Shown here in pieces: positions 30,451 through 38,833 of a DNA stretch of 38,833 bases (position 1 is the first letter of the stretch; the number at the start of each line of letters is the position of its first letter). Position numbers and translations under genes: made by a program. The notes beneath the pieces were generated by a model that saw only the letters and a program-made list of their open reading frames with translations, searched no databases and had not been told where the DNA came from. Origin of the DNA: Mesotaenium endlicherianum (Eukaryota; Streptophyta; Zygnematophyceae; Zygnematales; Mesotaeniaceae); the NCBI GenBank assembly GCA_009602735.1, contig WELA01011287.1:1397-40229 (forward strand), read 5' to 3'.

Positions 30451-32121
30451 CTAAAATAAAGACAACAGCAAGCTAAGTACCAGGGGCTCGATCTTTTGGG
30501 GAGCGAGACCTGGAACCGGATCTCCTTCTTCTGTCTGATGATCTCCTAAAAACTTGGAGGCTTTGAGCAGGGTGAACCAAGGGGTGAACACAACAACTGC
30601 GCAGCCTGCTCTTGCACTATCTGCAAGTTGATGGAGATCGCTCTCTCTTGTGCAGCTCTTAAACTTACACTGGCATATCGGAGGGGTGCTGCATGACATG
30701 GGCTAAGGGTACATGCCCTCTATGAGAGGAGGATACTGGCTGCCCTTTGGCTGTCTCCTTGGCAACCCTTCTGTCTGATCTGCCCTCCTGAGTCTCTCCT
30801 CCAAGGGTGGGACTCCTCCTGCTGAAACTCCCCAGCCACTCGAGATCTGGGTCCCTTGGTGGGCTGGTATCCCCAAGCTGCTGCAAGGTTGCCTGTACAA
30901 AGGCCCTTCCAATGGGGGACATAGCGAGGGTTGGTGCCTCAGCAGGACTAGACTCCCCTCCGGCGCCTTCCTCTTCTTCGTCCTCCTGTTCCTCTGAGAC
31001 TTTTGGAGTCTTTGGTCATCTCCTCCAACCGTTTCCAAGAAAAAGAGTATCCCATTGACCACCCCCTTCTGGGTGCAGGTGGGGGTTGCTGGGTCCTTAT
31101 CGCATACAGGTCTTTCTCCCCTTGCTTACTTGCCCCTTTGGCATAAGCATGCTTCCCCTTAGAGAAAGAATCCCTAGCCCTGGTCCTATCATCCGGTGTC
31201 TCCTGACTCATGCAGTCCCTGACTCCATCCAGTCTTGGGTCCCATGCTGCAATGTGAGGTGGCAGCACTATCTTCCCCTGTAAATTTGCCAGGGAATTGT
31301 CTTCCTCAGCTCTGTCATTTTGCTGGTCCTTCATGGTGATGGTCATCCAGCGCCAGTCAGTGGGCTGTAGAAAGAAAGCAGGATCCGTCCTCTTCAAAGT
31401 ACAGGGGTACTAGTGACCTGAGAAATCCAGCTGGCTGGTCTCCCTTGCCAAGAACTCCCAGCTGCTTCTCTCCACCTCGTTATACATGGCCTTGAATCGG
31501 CTGTGGGAAGTGGCATCCTTGAAGCTGTCTATATGCCGAGGGATCAATCTGATGACCTTGTCTGTGCCCCAAATCCCAGGTATTGGCACTGTTTCAGATT
31601 CACCTATCTGGGCTAATGCTTTGGCCTCCCGTATCGTACACCCCACCATCCTGGCATAGTCATGGTGCAGTAGAAGCCCTACGCTCGCTTCTATGTACTT
31701 GTCAAAACCTAGGGCTGTCTCCCCTTCTCGCTGCAATATGTCTCTCTGTGACTCACTTTGGTTCCTCTGGGTGTACTTGAAGGCCTCCTCCAAAAGACCA
31801 AAGTCCTTGCCCATCACCGTGTAGCGGTAGCTTTTGATTCTCCTCTGTTCCTCCTCAGCCTGCTGCTTTTGCCTTTCCTCAGCCAACCTTTGTTCCTCCG
31901 CCTTCTTGGCTTCCTCTGCAGCTTTTTTGTCCTGCTCCTCCTGTCTCAGCCTGGCCTGTTCTTCCTCCCTCCTTCCTCTTCCAAGCCTCCCGCTGTAGTC
32001 GGAGTCGCTCTGATTCTCGAGAATAGATGGAGGATGATTTGATGTCGCCATGGAATTTCTTGTACTCTGCCTGTGCCTCGTCCGCCCTTCTTTTCCTCTT
32101 GAGTTCAGACAATTGAGTCAT
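30451..32121 (-). pseudogene. F2 ORF3, full-length but broken (second copy)
   Basis: ATG at 32121 (MTQLSELKRKRR) aligns with the intact ORF3 from start to end. Breaks: a frameshift near 31965 in the coiled-coil region; an in-frame TAG at 31410 where the intact copy has Trp (GHWYPC); further frameshifts near 30950 and 30680. It keeps the splice-acceptor-like sequence before the ATG. On the minus strand it lies between LTR copy 4 (upstream) and LTR copy 3 (downstream). Confidence 0.85.
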
Positions 32122-32381
32122 CCTGCTTATACATACCACAATGGAGTTAGTGTAGTCAGGACATGCACAGGATTGAGTACTTTGACAGGAAAGAACGTTG
32201 TAGAGAGAGTTAGAGCATGCAATATCTGGTGTACGTAGATTGAAAGTGCAAGCGTGCTTGAGAGAGAAGTGAGTGTGAGCACAGCTGAGTTTCAAGGATG
32301 AATATGCGAAGGCAATCGACAATCGGCTAGTTTCCGAGATGTTCATCCCACTCCCTCCAACTTAATGAGTAGGTGGGTTGC
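32122..32381 (-). other. ORF3 leader of the second copy, joined to an LTR end
   Basis: Homologous to the leader between pol and the intact ORF3: polypurine-like TAAGTTGGAGGGAGTGG, a CTCACACTCACTT block, CACTAAC and the AG|GATG. Instead of pol, an F2 LTR end (32382) lies directly upstream, so this unit is LTR-leader-ORF3-LTR. Confidence 0.7.
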
Positions 32382-33102
32382 TGAAATGAATCGACTTACC
32401 AAATAAGCGATTAACAATTAATAAAGATCTTTATATCAACAAGTAATCTTTATGGCGATTTCCGTTAGCTGGTTAAACGGCAAAGGACAATACACTAGCA
32501 GTGAATAATACTCGTAAGTCAAATGCGAGTAAACTAGCATCAATAACGCAAATCAGTAAACTCATACATAAGCAAGGTTAGAAGACAGTGCGTATCAATG
32601 GCTTCTCGCCTTGGATTCAGATCTCTCTCAGTAAGCTCTACAGGAGAGTTGGCCTCGTTTCCGAATGCCGAACTCGAGAGCAATGCCTAGCATATGTACA
32701 TGGAATGAGTTTACTGTTCAACGGTCAGTGCGATGGCACCGCCTACCCGGGAGTTAACCACGTTGGTAGGACCTCGGTTAACCAAATCCACCGCCATCTC
32801 CCATCATCCCGAATCGCCATCCATCATAGGGATGTCATCTGGCCATTCATCTAGCATACCACACTTAGATGCATATCGAGGCAGTTCGCTGCTACCGAGT
32901 ACGGAAGTCAGCTGGCTGTCAAAGAATGTGTCAGCAAGCTGACTTAAGGTGACCTTAGCCTGCTACTTCCGGCCAAGTCATTAAATTGATATTAAGTATA
33001 AAGTCCAGCAGACTGATTGTTAACTAGAGTTCAGCTGGCTGAACTTATTTAACTATATTATTTAAATGAATATTACATCGACCAGTATACTGATTCATTA
33101 CA
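32382..33102 (-). mobile_element. F2 LTR, minus orientation (copy 4)
   Basis: 721 bp, complete, very similar to copy 1. It is the 3' LTR of the copy that contains the intact ORF3 and pol, and at the same time the upstream LTR of the broken ORF3 unit. Confidence 0.9.
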
Positions 33103-33137
33103 ATCCCTCCAACTTATCATGTTGTCGCCTCGACAAC
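33103..33137 (-). promoter_or_regulatory. F2 polypurine tract and hairpin
   Basis: On the minus strand the perfect stem GTTGTCG-AGG-CGACAAC (33137-33121) precedes TAAGTTGGAGGGAT (33116-33103), directly before the LTR. This is the usual site of plus-strand priming. Confidence 0.75.
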
Positions 33138-33187
33138 ACTATCACTAGTAACAGCGTGCTGTCCCTCTTATCCCCAGCCTGCTGCCC

Positions 33188-34855
33188 TTAGGAGGGAGAT
33201 ATCCCTGAGGCCCTATGCTCAGGGGAGCCAGACCTCCTCCTGTCTTGGGGTCTTTTGAAGCCTGTCAGAGAAGGGGGTTCCGTGTAAGGACCCGGCGGAG
33301 AACGCAGTAACTGGGCTGTTTCCTCCTGCACAGTCTGAAACTGAAGGGAGGCAGCCTTCTCCTGGGCAGCCCTCAAACTGACAGGTACGTATACCGGCAT
33401 CCCAGAAGGATGTTGCATGACATGAGCCAAGGGTACATGCCCTCTCTGCGAGGGAGATGCTGGCAGGCCTCTGGCTATCTCCCGAGCAGCCCTCCTGTCT
33501 GCCCTGTCCGACTGGGTCTCCTTGCCTGGAGATGGGCTCTGTCCTCTGGCAGTCCCCAGCCAAGTGATATCCTCCTCTTGAGCGAGTTGCTGCGGGGCCA
33601 ACCCCGTCTTCTCCCTTACAGGGGATGTGGCAGGTGTCAGGATCACGGCGGGGCTAGTGTCCTCCTCCTCGCCTTCCTCCTCGTCTTCCTCCGACTCCGC
33701 CTCCTCGCCGTCCCCGGGTTCCTCTGAGACTTCTGGGGTCTCCTCTGTCCGCTGCTCCAGCTCTTCCCGAGAAAAAGAATATCCTACTGACCTTCCCCTT
33801 TTGGGTGCTGGTGGGGGCTGCTGAGTCCGGACCGCATAGAGGTCCTTTTCCCCCTGCTTACTTGCCCATTTGGCATAAGCGTGCTTCCCTTTGGAGAATG
33901 ACTCTCGGGCCCTGCTTCTGTCCCCCTGCATCTCTTGGCTCATGCAGTCTCTGACTCCATCCAATCTTGGGTCCCAAGCCGCAATGTGAGGGGGCAATAC
34001 TATGTTCCCCTTTAGGTCTGTCAGGAAATCCTCATCCGTCGCCCTGTCATTCTGCTGGTCCCTCATGTTGATGGTCATCCACCGCCAATCAGTGGGCTTT
34101 TGGAAGAAGGCAGCGTCTGTCTTTTTGAGAGTACAAGGGTACCAGTGCCCTGCAAAGTCCAGCTGACTGGTTTCTCTGGCCAAGAATTCCCAGCTCCTCC
34201 TCTCCACCTCATTGTACATGGCCTTGAACCTGTTGTGGGGTGTTGAGTCCTTGAAGCTGTCCGCGTCCATGGGGATCATCCTGATGACCCTATCTGCCCC
34301 CCAGATACCAGGAATCGAGACAGCTCCTGCTTCGTTCACCTGGGCCATTGCCTTGGCCTCTCCGATGGTATATCCTACCATCCTGGCGTAATCGTGGTAG
34401 AGGAGGAGCCCTGTGCCGACCTCTATATACTTGTCAAAGTTTTCGGATGTCTCCCCTTCCTTCTGGAGGATTTCCTTCTGCGACTCACTGCGACTTCTCT
34501 GGGCATACTTGAAGGCCTCCTCCAGTAGATCAAAGCCCTTGCCCAGCACCGTGTAGCGGTAGCTGCTGATTCTCCTCTGTTCTTCTTCTTCAGCCTGCTG
34601 CTTCCGCTTCTCCTCAGCTTGCCTCTCCTCCTCTGCTTTCTTGGCCTCCTCTGCAGCTTTTCTGTCCATTTCTTCCTGCCTCAGTCTGGCCTGTTCCTCC
34701 TCCTCCTTCTTCTTCTGTGCCTCCCGCTGTTGTTGGAGTCGTTGTGATTCCCGAGCGGTGATGGAAGATGATTCGATGTCTCCACGGAACTGCAAGTATT
34801 CTGCATGTGCCTCTTCCGCCCTTCTCTTCCTCTTGAGTTCCGACTTTTGAGTCAT
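33188..34855 (-). CDS. F2 ORF3: unrecognised 555-residue protein between pol and the 3' LTR
   Basis: An intact frame from ATG 34855 (MTQKSELKRKRRAEE) to TAA. Visible parts: basic N-terminus; a long Glu/Lys/Arg/Gln helix, about 38-97, likely coiled coil; a folded-looking central region (about 98-300) with YRYTVLGKGFDLLEEAF, HDYARMVGYTIGEAKAMAQ, GIWGADRVIRMIP and PTDWRWMTI; a basic KGKHAYAKWASKQGEKDLY block; an acidic tract (about 378-399); and a Pro/Ser/Arg-rich tail with the conserved GMPVYVPVSLR..VQEETAQLLRSPPGP. There is no signal peptide, no membrane helix and no cysteine finger, so it is not envelope-like. It is not gag: F2 gag is separate (25334). A splice acceptor before the ATG suggests a subgenomic mRNA. 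Function unknown; by position and charge it may bind nucleic acid or chromatin, but that is a guess. Confidence 0.8.
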   Translation of the reverse strand: MTQKSELKRKRRAEEAHAEYLQFRGDIESSSITARESQRLQQQREAQKKKEEEEQARLRQEEMDRKAAEEAKKAEEERQAEEKRKQQAEEEEQRRISSYRYTVLGKGFDLLEEAFKYAQRSRSESQKEILQKEGETSENFDKYIEVGTGLLLYHDYARMVGYTIGEAKAMAQVNEAGAVSIPGIWGADRVIRMIPMDADSFKDSTPHNRFKAMYNEVERRSWEFLARETSQLDFAGHWYPCTLKKTDAAFFQKPTDWRWMTINMRDQQNDRATDEDFLTDLKGNIVLPPHIAAWDPRLDGVRDCMSQEMQGDRSRARESFSKGKHAYAKWASKQGEKDLYAVRTQQPPPAPKRGRSVGYSFSREELEQRTEETPEVSEEPGDGEEAESEEDEEEGEEEDTSPAVILTPATSPVREKTGLAPQQLAQEEDITWLGTARGQSPSPGKETQSDRADRRAAREIARGLPASPSQRGHVPLAHVMQHPSGMPVYVPVSLRAAQEKAASLQFQTVQEETAQLLRSPPGPYTEPPSLTGFKRPQDRRRSGSPEHRASGISPS

Positions 34856-35179
34856 CCTGCTCAATCATAAACACAATGCAGTTAGTGAAGTCATGATATT
34901 TTTCCGTTACTGAGTGCCCTTGATGAAGAGGGACGCGATCGAGAGAGTTCCAGGAGTGGAATACCTGGTGTGAGCGAATATAAGGAAAAATTGAGTTGGA
35001 GAGCAAGTGAGTGTGAGCGCAGGTTGAGTGGGTAATATGGTGATCAGAGACTACCACTCCCTCCAACTTAAATTTAAAGGTGGGCTGCCTGTCACAACTG
35101 TCACTAACTGTCACATCTCCCTCCAACTTATATGGAGACAGGACCTCCTGTCACCTTCCCGTGTCAACGGAAACGACTG
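34856..35179 (-). promoter_or_regulatory. Pol-ORF3 spacer with two polypurine-like tracts and a splice acceptor
   Basis: Read on the minus strand: TAAGTTGGAGGGAG occurs at 35130-35117 and again at 35070-35057, nearly the same as the LTR-proximal tract. GTGACAGTT-type repeats lie between them. CACTAAC at 34887-34881 and AG at 34858-34857 directly precede GATG of ORF3, resembling branch point and 3' splice site. No coding sequence is seen. Confidence 0.65.
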
Positions 35180-38100
35180 TTAGGGAGGTGTCCCAGCCGC
35201 CCGAAGGTGGAACCGTTTCAACGCCCCTTTGGCATGGGTCAGCTGATCTTTAAATTCCCAAGTGTCCCCAGAGGCATCGTAACCCTTCCATCGGATGAGG
35301 TACTTCATGACATATTTAGACGATCGACGGACCGAGCGAGCGTCTAAAATCTCATCGACCTCATACTCCGCAGGATCGCCGTCCCGGACAGCGGGGACCG
35401 GTCCCGGTTGGACAGGTAACCGACCTGTGAACAGTGTATCACCTTTGATGTATGGTTCCAGGAAGGAGACATTAAAGACCGGGTGACCCTTGTAGTCAGC
35501 TGACATGTTCAGTTTGTAAGCATTCTGACCGACACGACGGACCACCGAATATGGACCGACCCAGACAGGGCCAAGCTTTTTCTTGACCACACCAGGGAGG
35601 TACAGGTGCTGAGAATGCAGTTTGACTAAATCCCCCTTGGAAAATGTCAGTTCCCGACGGTGTTGATTAGCGTATTTTTGTTGGTTTTCTTGGGCCGTGT
35701 GCAAGTTTCGTTGGACTTCTGACAGGGTGTCAGCAAACTCCTGAGTTAACTGGAGGGAGACCGGGTTGTCAATCCCTTCAGGGTGAGTTAAAGATTCCCC
35801 TAGCACATCTAGAGGAGACTTAGGGACTCTACCCAGGCTGAGTTCAAAAGGAGTCTTGCCCGTTGACAAGTGCACCGCACTGTTGACCGCAAACTGAATT
35901 TGAGGCAACAGGTCATCCCAATTATCTTGTTCTTGGTTAATATATGCTCTCAGCACCTCCTGCAGAACTCGGTTAGTTCTTTCAGTCTGCACATCAGTCT
36001 GAGGGTGATTTGCTGTGCTGAGCAGCTGTTTGACTCCCATTAACCCCATTAAAGCTCTCCAGAACTTAGAGGTGAATTTTGAGTCTCTGTCTGAGATGAT
36101 ATTAGAAGGGAGCCCATGTTGGCATACTACATGGTTGTAAAACTGTCTCGCTGTTTCGAGTGCAGTCACTTTGACAGTTGTGGGGATAAAAATGACCATT
36201 TTTGTCAGTTTATCCACGACTACCAGTATTGAATCATGCCCGTTGGCAGTTCTTGGTAGTGAGACCACCCAGTCCATGGATATAGTTTCCCAGCGTCCCG
36301 CTGGGATGGGTAGCGGTTGCAAGAGACCTCCGGGTGGTGTGTGCCGAGACTTATTTCTCTGACACTGGTCACAGGACTTGACATATTTCAAGACCTCCCG
36401 GGGTAACCCCTCCCAATGATAATGTTTTGCCAGTTTGCCAACAGTTTTGGCCTGCCCCAAATGTCCACCCAGGAGACTGTCATGAGCTTGACTCAGTAAG
36501 AGAGACCTTATTTCCAAATTATTAGGAATGACCAGCTTCAGCCTGCCTGAAGTGGTTTCAGTCACCCAGACCCCTCCCTTGAGCTTATACCCGAGTGCAG
36601 TAGCACGACACACACCAGTAGTGGGGCTGGGCTCAAATGTTGGGTCAGAAAGGTAGGCTTTCCTAAGTTGTTCAAGGAAGGACTTTTTCACCTTTAGTGA
36701 AGTGAGTGCACACAGGACTTTATCTACAGCATGCTGACTAAAGTTCCTTTCTTGCAAGTCAGGTCTTCTAGAGAGTGCATCAGCAGGATTCAACTTCCCT
36801 GGTTTGTAGTCGATCTGGACTTGGAACTGCTCCAGCATCTGGCTCCAGCGGTTCTCCCTCCTCGACAGCTTGGACTTCTTCTGAAAGTGGGTCAGAGCTA
36901 GATGATCTGTAATCACCTTAAAAGCTTTACCATGTAAGTATGCTCTCCACTGTTTGAGTACATGAATGATAGCTAGCAGCTCTTTATCATGCACTGAGTA
37001 ATTAATCTCCGCTGGATTAAATTTCATAGACTCATACAACACAGGATGCCACTCCTGCCGTACCTTACCATCCTTTGTGGTTTTGTCAGCAGGCTGCAAC
37101 AAAATAGCACCCATGGCAAAATCAGAGGCATCAGTAACCACCTGCACCGGTTTGCTGGGGTCATACACGGCTAGCACTGGGGCAGAACAAAGGGCATCTT
37201 TAAGGGTCTGGAAGGCAGCCTGCTGCTCTTCCCCCCACACATACCCGATGTCTTTCTTAGTAAGGTCAGTCAGTTTACTGGCCTTTGTGGAATAATTCTC
37301 AATAAATCTCCTATAGTAGTTAGCCAACCCGAGGAAGGATCTAACTTCAGAGACAGACTGTGGTACTGGCCAGTCCCTTATGGTCTGGACTTTCTTAGGA
37401 TCCACACTGATGCCCTCTTTACTGACAACGTGGCCTAAGAATTCAATACTTTCCTTAAAGAAATCACACTTGCTCATTTTAGCATACAAGTGATTTTTCC
37501 GCAGAGTGTCCAGCACTTTCTTTAAGTGTTCAGTGTGCTGAGCTTCATCTTTAGAGAAAATTAAAATATCATCCAGGAAAACTTGCACAAACTTATCCAA
37601 ATAAGGTCTGAAAATGTCATTCATAGCACCCATAAAGGTAGCAGGAGCATTAGTCAGTCCAAATGGCATCACGTTGAACTCATAGTGTCCATAACGTGTG
37701 CGGAAAGCAGTCTTGTGTTCATCCCCCTCAGCAATTCTGATTTGATGATAACCACTCTTGAGATCTATCTTACTGAACACCTTAGCGCCAGACAGGGTAT
37801 CAAGCAAGTCCTCGATCCTGGGTAAAGCATACTTGTTCTTTACTGTAATTCTGTTCAGGGCTCTGTAATCCACACACATCCGCATACTGCCATCCTTTTT
37901 CTTAACAAATAGGATAGGTGCGCCGTACGGTGATTTACTGGGAGAAATGTAACCATTTTCCTCCAGCTCTGCAATCTGTGTTTTCAACTCCTCGCTCTCC
38001 AAATAAGACAAGCCATAAGTGCGTTGCCAGGGTGGCTGGCTACCAGGTAATAGATCAATCCTATGATCTACTTCCCTTTTAGGGGGTAGTCCTGGAGGCA

Positions 38101-38833
38101 TGTTAAACACATCAGTGTACTGAGCAACAATTTTTGCAGCAGTAGGGTGCTCCGGAGGGCTTACCTTTTTCTCAACCACTTCTTCAGGTTGAGGAGGTAC
38201 CTCTCTTAGCAGCAGACAGAACATTCTGTCTTCCTTCTGGTTCCAGCTTTTGACGAACTCCATTGCATTCAGCAACTTGCATCCTTCTGGAAGCCTCTTC
38301 TTTTCCTTCATTTGCCATCCACACAGGACAAGAGGAAGAGCACTGGTGGGTGCCAAGTCAGTCTGCCCATCACTGGCTCCTCTCACTTTAACTGTACCTC
38401 TGCTCCAACACACTTCAGCTTGATGTCTATTAAGCCAGGACCTGCCTAGCACGAGATCATAAAAGCCAGTGTTGAGTACCTCAAATGTAAGCGTTTCAGT
38501 TAGAACTGCAATGCCAGAACCTAACTGGACCTCAATAGGCTTGGTTATAACTCCTCCCGAGATACTTGAGGCATCCCCAAGGAATATTTTTCTATTCCCT
38601 TGGGTGACAGTAGGCAGCCTTAGCCGCTTAACTAAGTCCTTGTGAATAAAAGTATGTGACGCCCCTCCGTCAACAAATGCCCTCACCTTCCTACCTGCAT
38701 TCATGCAATGCAGTAGGGTAGGGGGGACTGTCTTTTCCTGACTTTCGCATTGTTCTCCTGACGTAGCAAAGAATTGTTGGACATCAGGTGGAACAAGAGC
38801 ATCCAGAGTGTGCACTCTCTGGACGTCTATATT
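35180..38833 (-). CDS. F2 pol (protease-RT-RNase H-integrase-chromodomain), 5' end outside the window
   Basis: One uninterrupted frame from the right edge to TAA at 35180; no start or gag is in view. Residues below count from the GTG at 38815. Protease: [11 protein letters not shown] with D49-G50-G51, where families normally have D-S/T-G. RT: about 250-430 with [10 protein letters not shown] and FLDD (413-416). RNase H: D562, E612, D637. Integrase: H778, H785, C815, C818; D848, D909 and E945 form the DDE triad, in DVQTE rather than the common DGQTE. Then a GPY/F-like module ([11 protein letters not shown]) and a chromodomain ([10 protein letters not shown] then [15 protein letters not shown], about 1150-1205) that would target insertion to marked chromatin. 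It is intact enough to suggest recent activity. ORF3 follows 324 bp downstream with no LTR between them. Confidence 0.93.
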   Translation of the reverse strand, partial: NIDVQRVHTLDALVPPDVQQFFATSGEQCESQEKTVPPTLLHCMNAGRKVRAFVDGGASHTFIHKDLVKRLRLPTVTQGNRKIFLGDASSISGGVITKPIEVQLGSGIAVLTETLTFEVLNTGFYDLVLGRSWLNRHQAEVCWSRGTVKVRGASDGQTDLAPTSALPLVLCGWQMKEKKRLPEGCKLLNAMEFVKSWNQKEDRMFCLLLREVPPQPEEVVEKKVSPPEHPTAAKIVAQYTDVFNMPPGLPPKREVDHRIDLLPGSQPPWQRTYGLSYLESEELKTQIAELEENGYISPSKSPYGAPILFVKKKDGSMRMCVDYRALNRITVKNKYALPRIEDLLDTLSGAKVFSKIDLKSGYHQIRIAEGDEHKTAFRTRYGHYEFNVMPFGLTNAPATFMGAMNDIFRPYLDKFVQVFLDDILIFSKDEAQHTEHLKKVLDTLRKNHLYAKMSKCDFFKESIEFLGHVVSKEGISVDPKKVQTIRDWPVPQSVSEVRSFLGLANYYRRFIENYSTKASKLTDLTKKDIGYVWGEEQQAAFQTLKDALCSAPVLAVYDPSKPVQVVTDASDFAMGAILLQPADKTTKDGKVRQEWHPVLYESMKFNPAEINYSVHDKELLAIIHVLKQWRAYLHGKAFKVITDHLALTHFQKKSKLSRRENRWSQMLEQFQVQIDYKPGKLNPADALSRRPDLQERNFSQHAVDKVLCALTSLKVKKSFLEQLRKAYLSDPTFEPSPTTGVCRATALGYKLKGGVWVTETTSGRLKLVIPNNLEIRSLLLSQAHDSLLGGHLGQAKTVGKLAKHYHWEGLPREVLKYVKSCDQCQRNKSRHTPPGGLLQPLPIPAGRWETISMDWVVSLPRTANGHDSILVVVDKLTKMVIFIPTTVKVTALETARQFYNHVVCQHGLPSNIISDRDSKFTSKFWRALMGLMGVKQLLSTANHPQTDVQTERTNRVLQEVLRAYINQEQDNWDDLLPQIQFAVNSAVHLSTGKTPFELSLGRVPKSPLDVLGESLTHPEGIDNPVSLQLTQEFADTLSEVQRNLHTAQENQQKYANQHRRELTFSKGDLVKLHSQHLYLPGVVKKKLGPVWVGPYSVVRRVGQNAYKLNMSADYKGHPVFNVSFLEPYIKGDTLFTGRLPVQPGPVPAVRDGDPAEYEVDEILDARSVRRSSKYVMKYLIRWKGYDASGDTWEFKDQLTHAKGALKRFHLRAAGTPP

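Larger units (their letters stand above)
32382..38833 (-). mobile_element. F2 autonomous copy, 3' part: pol-ORF3-LTR
   Basis: The minus-strand order pol, spacer, ORF3, hairpin, polypurine tract, LTR is unbroken and all frames are open. The 5' LTR, primer site and gag must lie beyond 38833. This is the copy that defines the F2 gene order. Confidence 0.85.

Noticed and set aside
15386..33110. CRISPR-like or regularly spaced repeats
   Set aside because: The repeats are LTRs, microsatellites and gene copies without short regular repeats and unique spacers.
33188..34855. ORF3 as an envelope gene
   Set aside because: No signal peptide, membrane helix or cysteine pattern is present, despite the env-like position.
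33188..34855. ORF3 as the gag of a second element
   Set aside because: It lies 3' of pol without an intervening LTR, and F2 has a separate gag with a clear Ty3/gypsy capsid domain at 25334-26656.

Overview
The window looks like nuclear DNA of a plant-lineage eukaryote. Genes are split by GT-AG introns, there is a eukaryotic tRNA-Gly gene, and the ADP/ATP carrier has the long N-terminal extension typical of plants. A LAG1-type ceramide synthase, a double trihelix (GT-type) protein and chromodomain Ty3/gypsy retrotransposons complete the picture. A streptophyte alga such as Chara is my best guess; that is inference, not something the sequence proves. Four isolated N bases (1971, 20389, 21657, 22238) mark scaffold joins, and several sit inside artefactual duplications.

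Layout. 1-3.1 kb is low-complexity TG/G-rich DNA with a perfect 1,005-bp duplication around an N; each copy carries what looks like the last exon of an unrecognised gene. 3.7-13.6 kb is a compact gene island: an intronless double-trihelix gene (-), tRNA-Gly(UCC) (-), an OTUD6-type deubiquitinase (+, 2 exons), a mitochondrial ADP/ATP carrier (-, 3 coding exons, convergent with the OTU gene) and a ceramide synthase (+, 6 exons, the last only 20 nt). 13.6-15.4 kb is non-coding with a diverged repeat pair and a GA microsatellite.

From 15.4 kb to the end the window is a retrotransposon island of two Ty3/gypsy families. Family 1 (F1) is one full-length chromovirus, 17401-24674, with 961/953-bp LTRs and a 5-bp AGCAG target duplication. 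It landed inside an LTR of family 2. Its gag and pol are joined by a textbook -1 slippery site (T TTA AAA), but its frames carry indels and three N joins. Family 2 (F2) has ~720-bp LTRs (TGTAATGAATC...GATTCATTTCA) and occurs as six LTR copies in both orientations, with gag, pol and an extra gene.

The most interesting object is the extra F2 gene, here called ORF3. It is a 555-residue protein (33188-34855, -) lying between the chromodomain end of pol and the 3' LTR. It has no membrane segment or signal peptide and matches no family I recognise. At least five copies or pieces are present. Two copies keep the same branch-point-like CACTAAC at the same distance from an AG|GATG at the start codon, which suggests expression from a spliced subgenomic RNA. 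F2 also carries a conserved hairpin just upstream of its polypurine tract, extra polypurine-like tracts before ORF3, a pol-less gag/ORF3 derivative, and an LTR-ORF3-LTR-ORF3-LTR chain that predicts what should lie beyond the right edge of the window.
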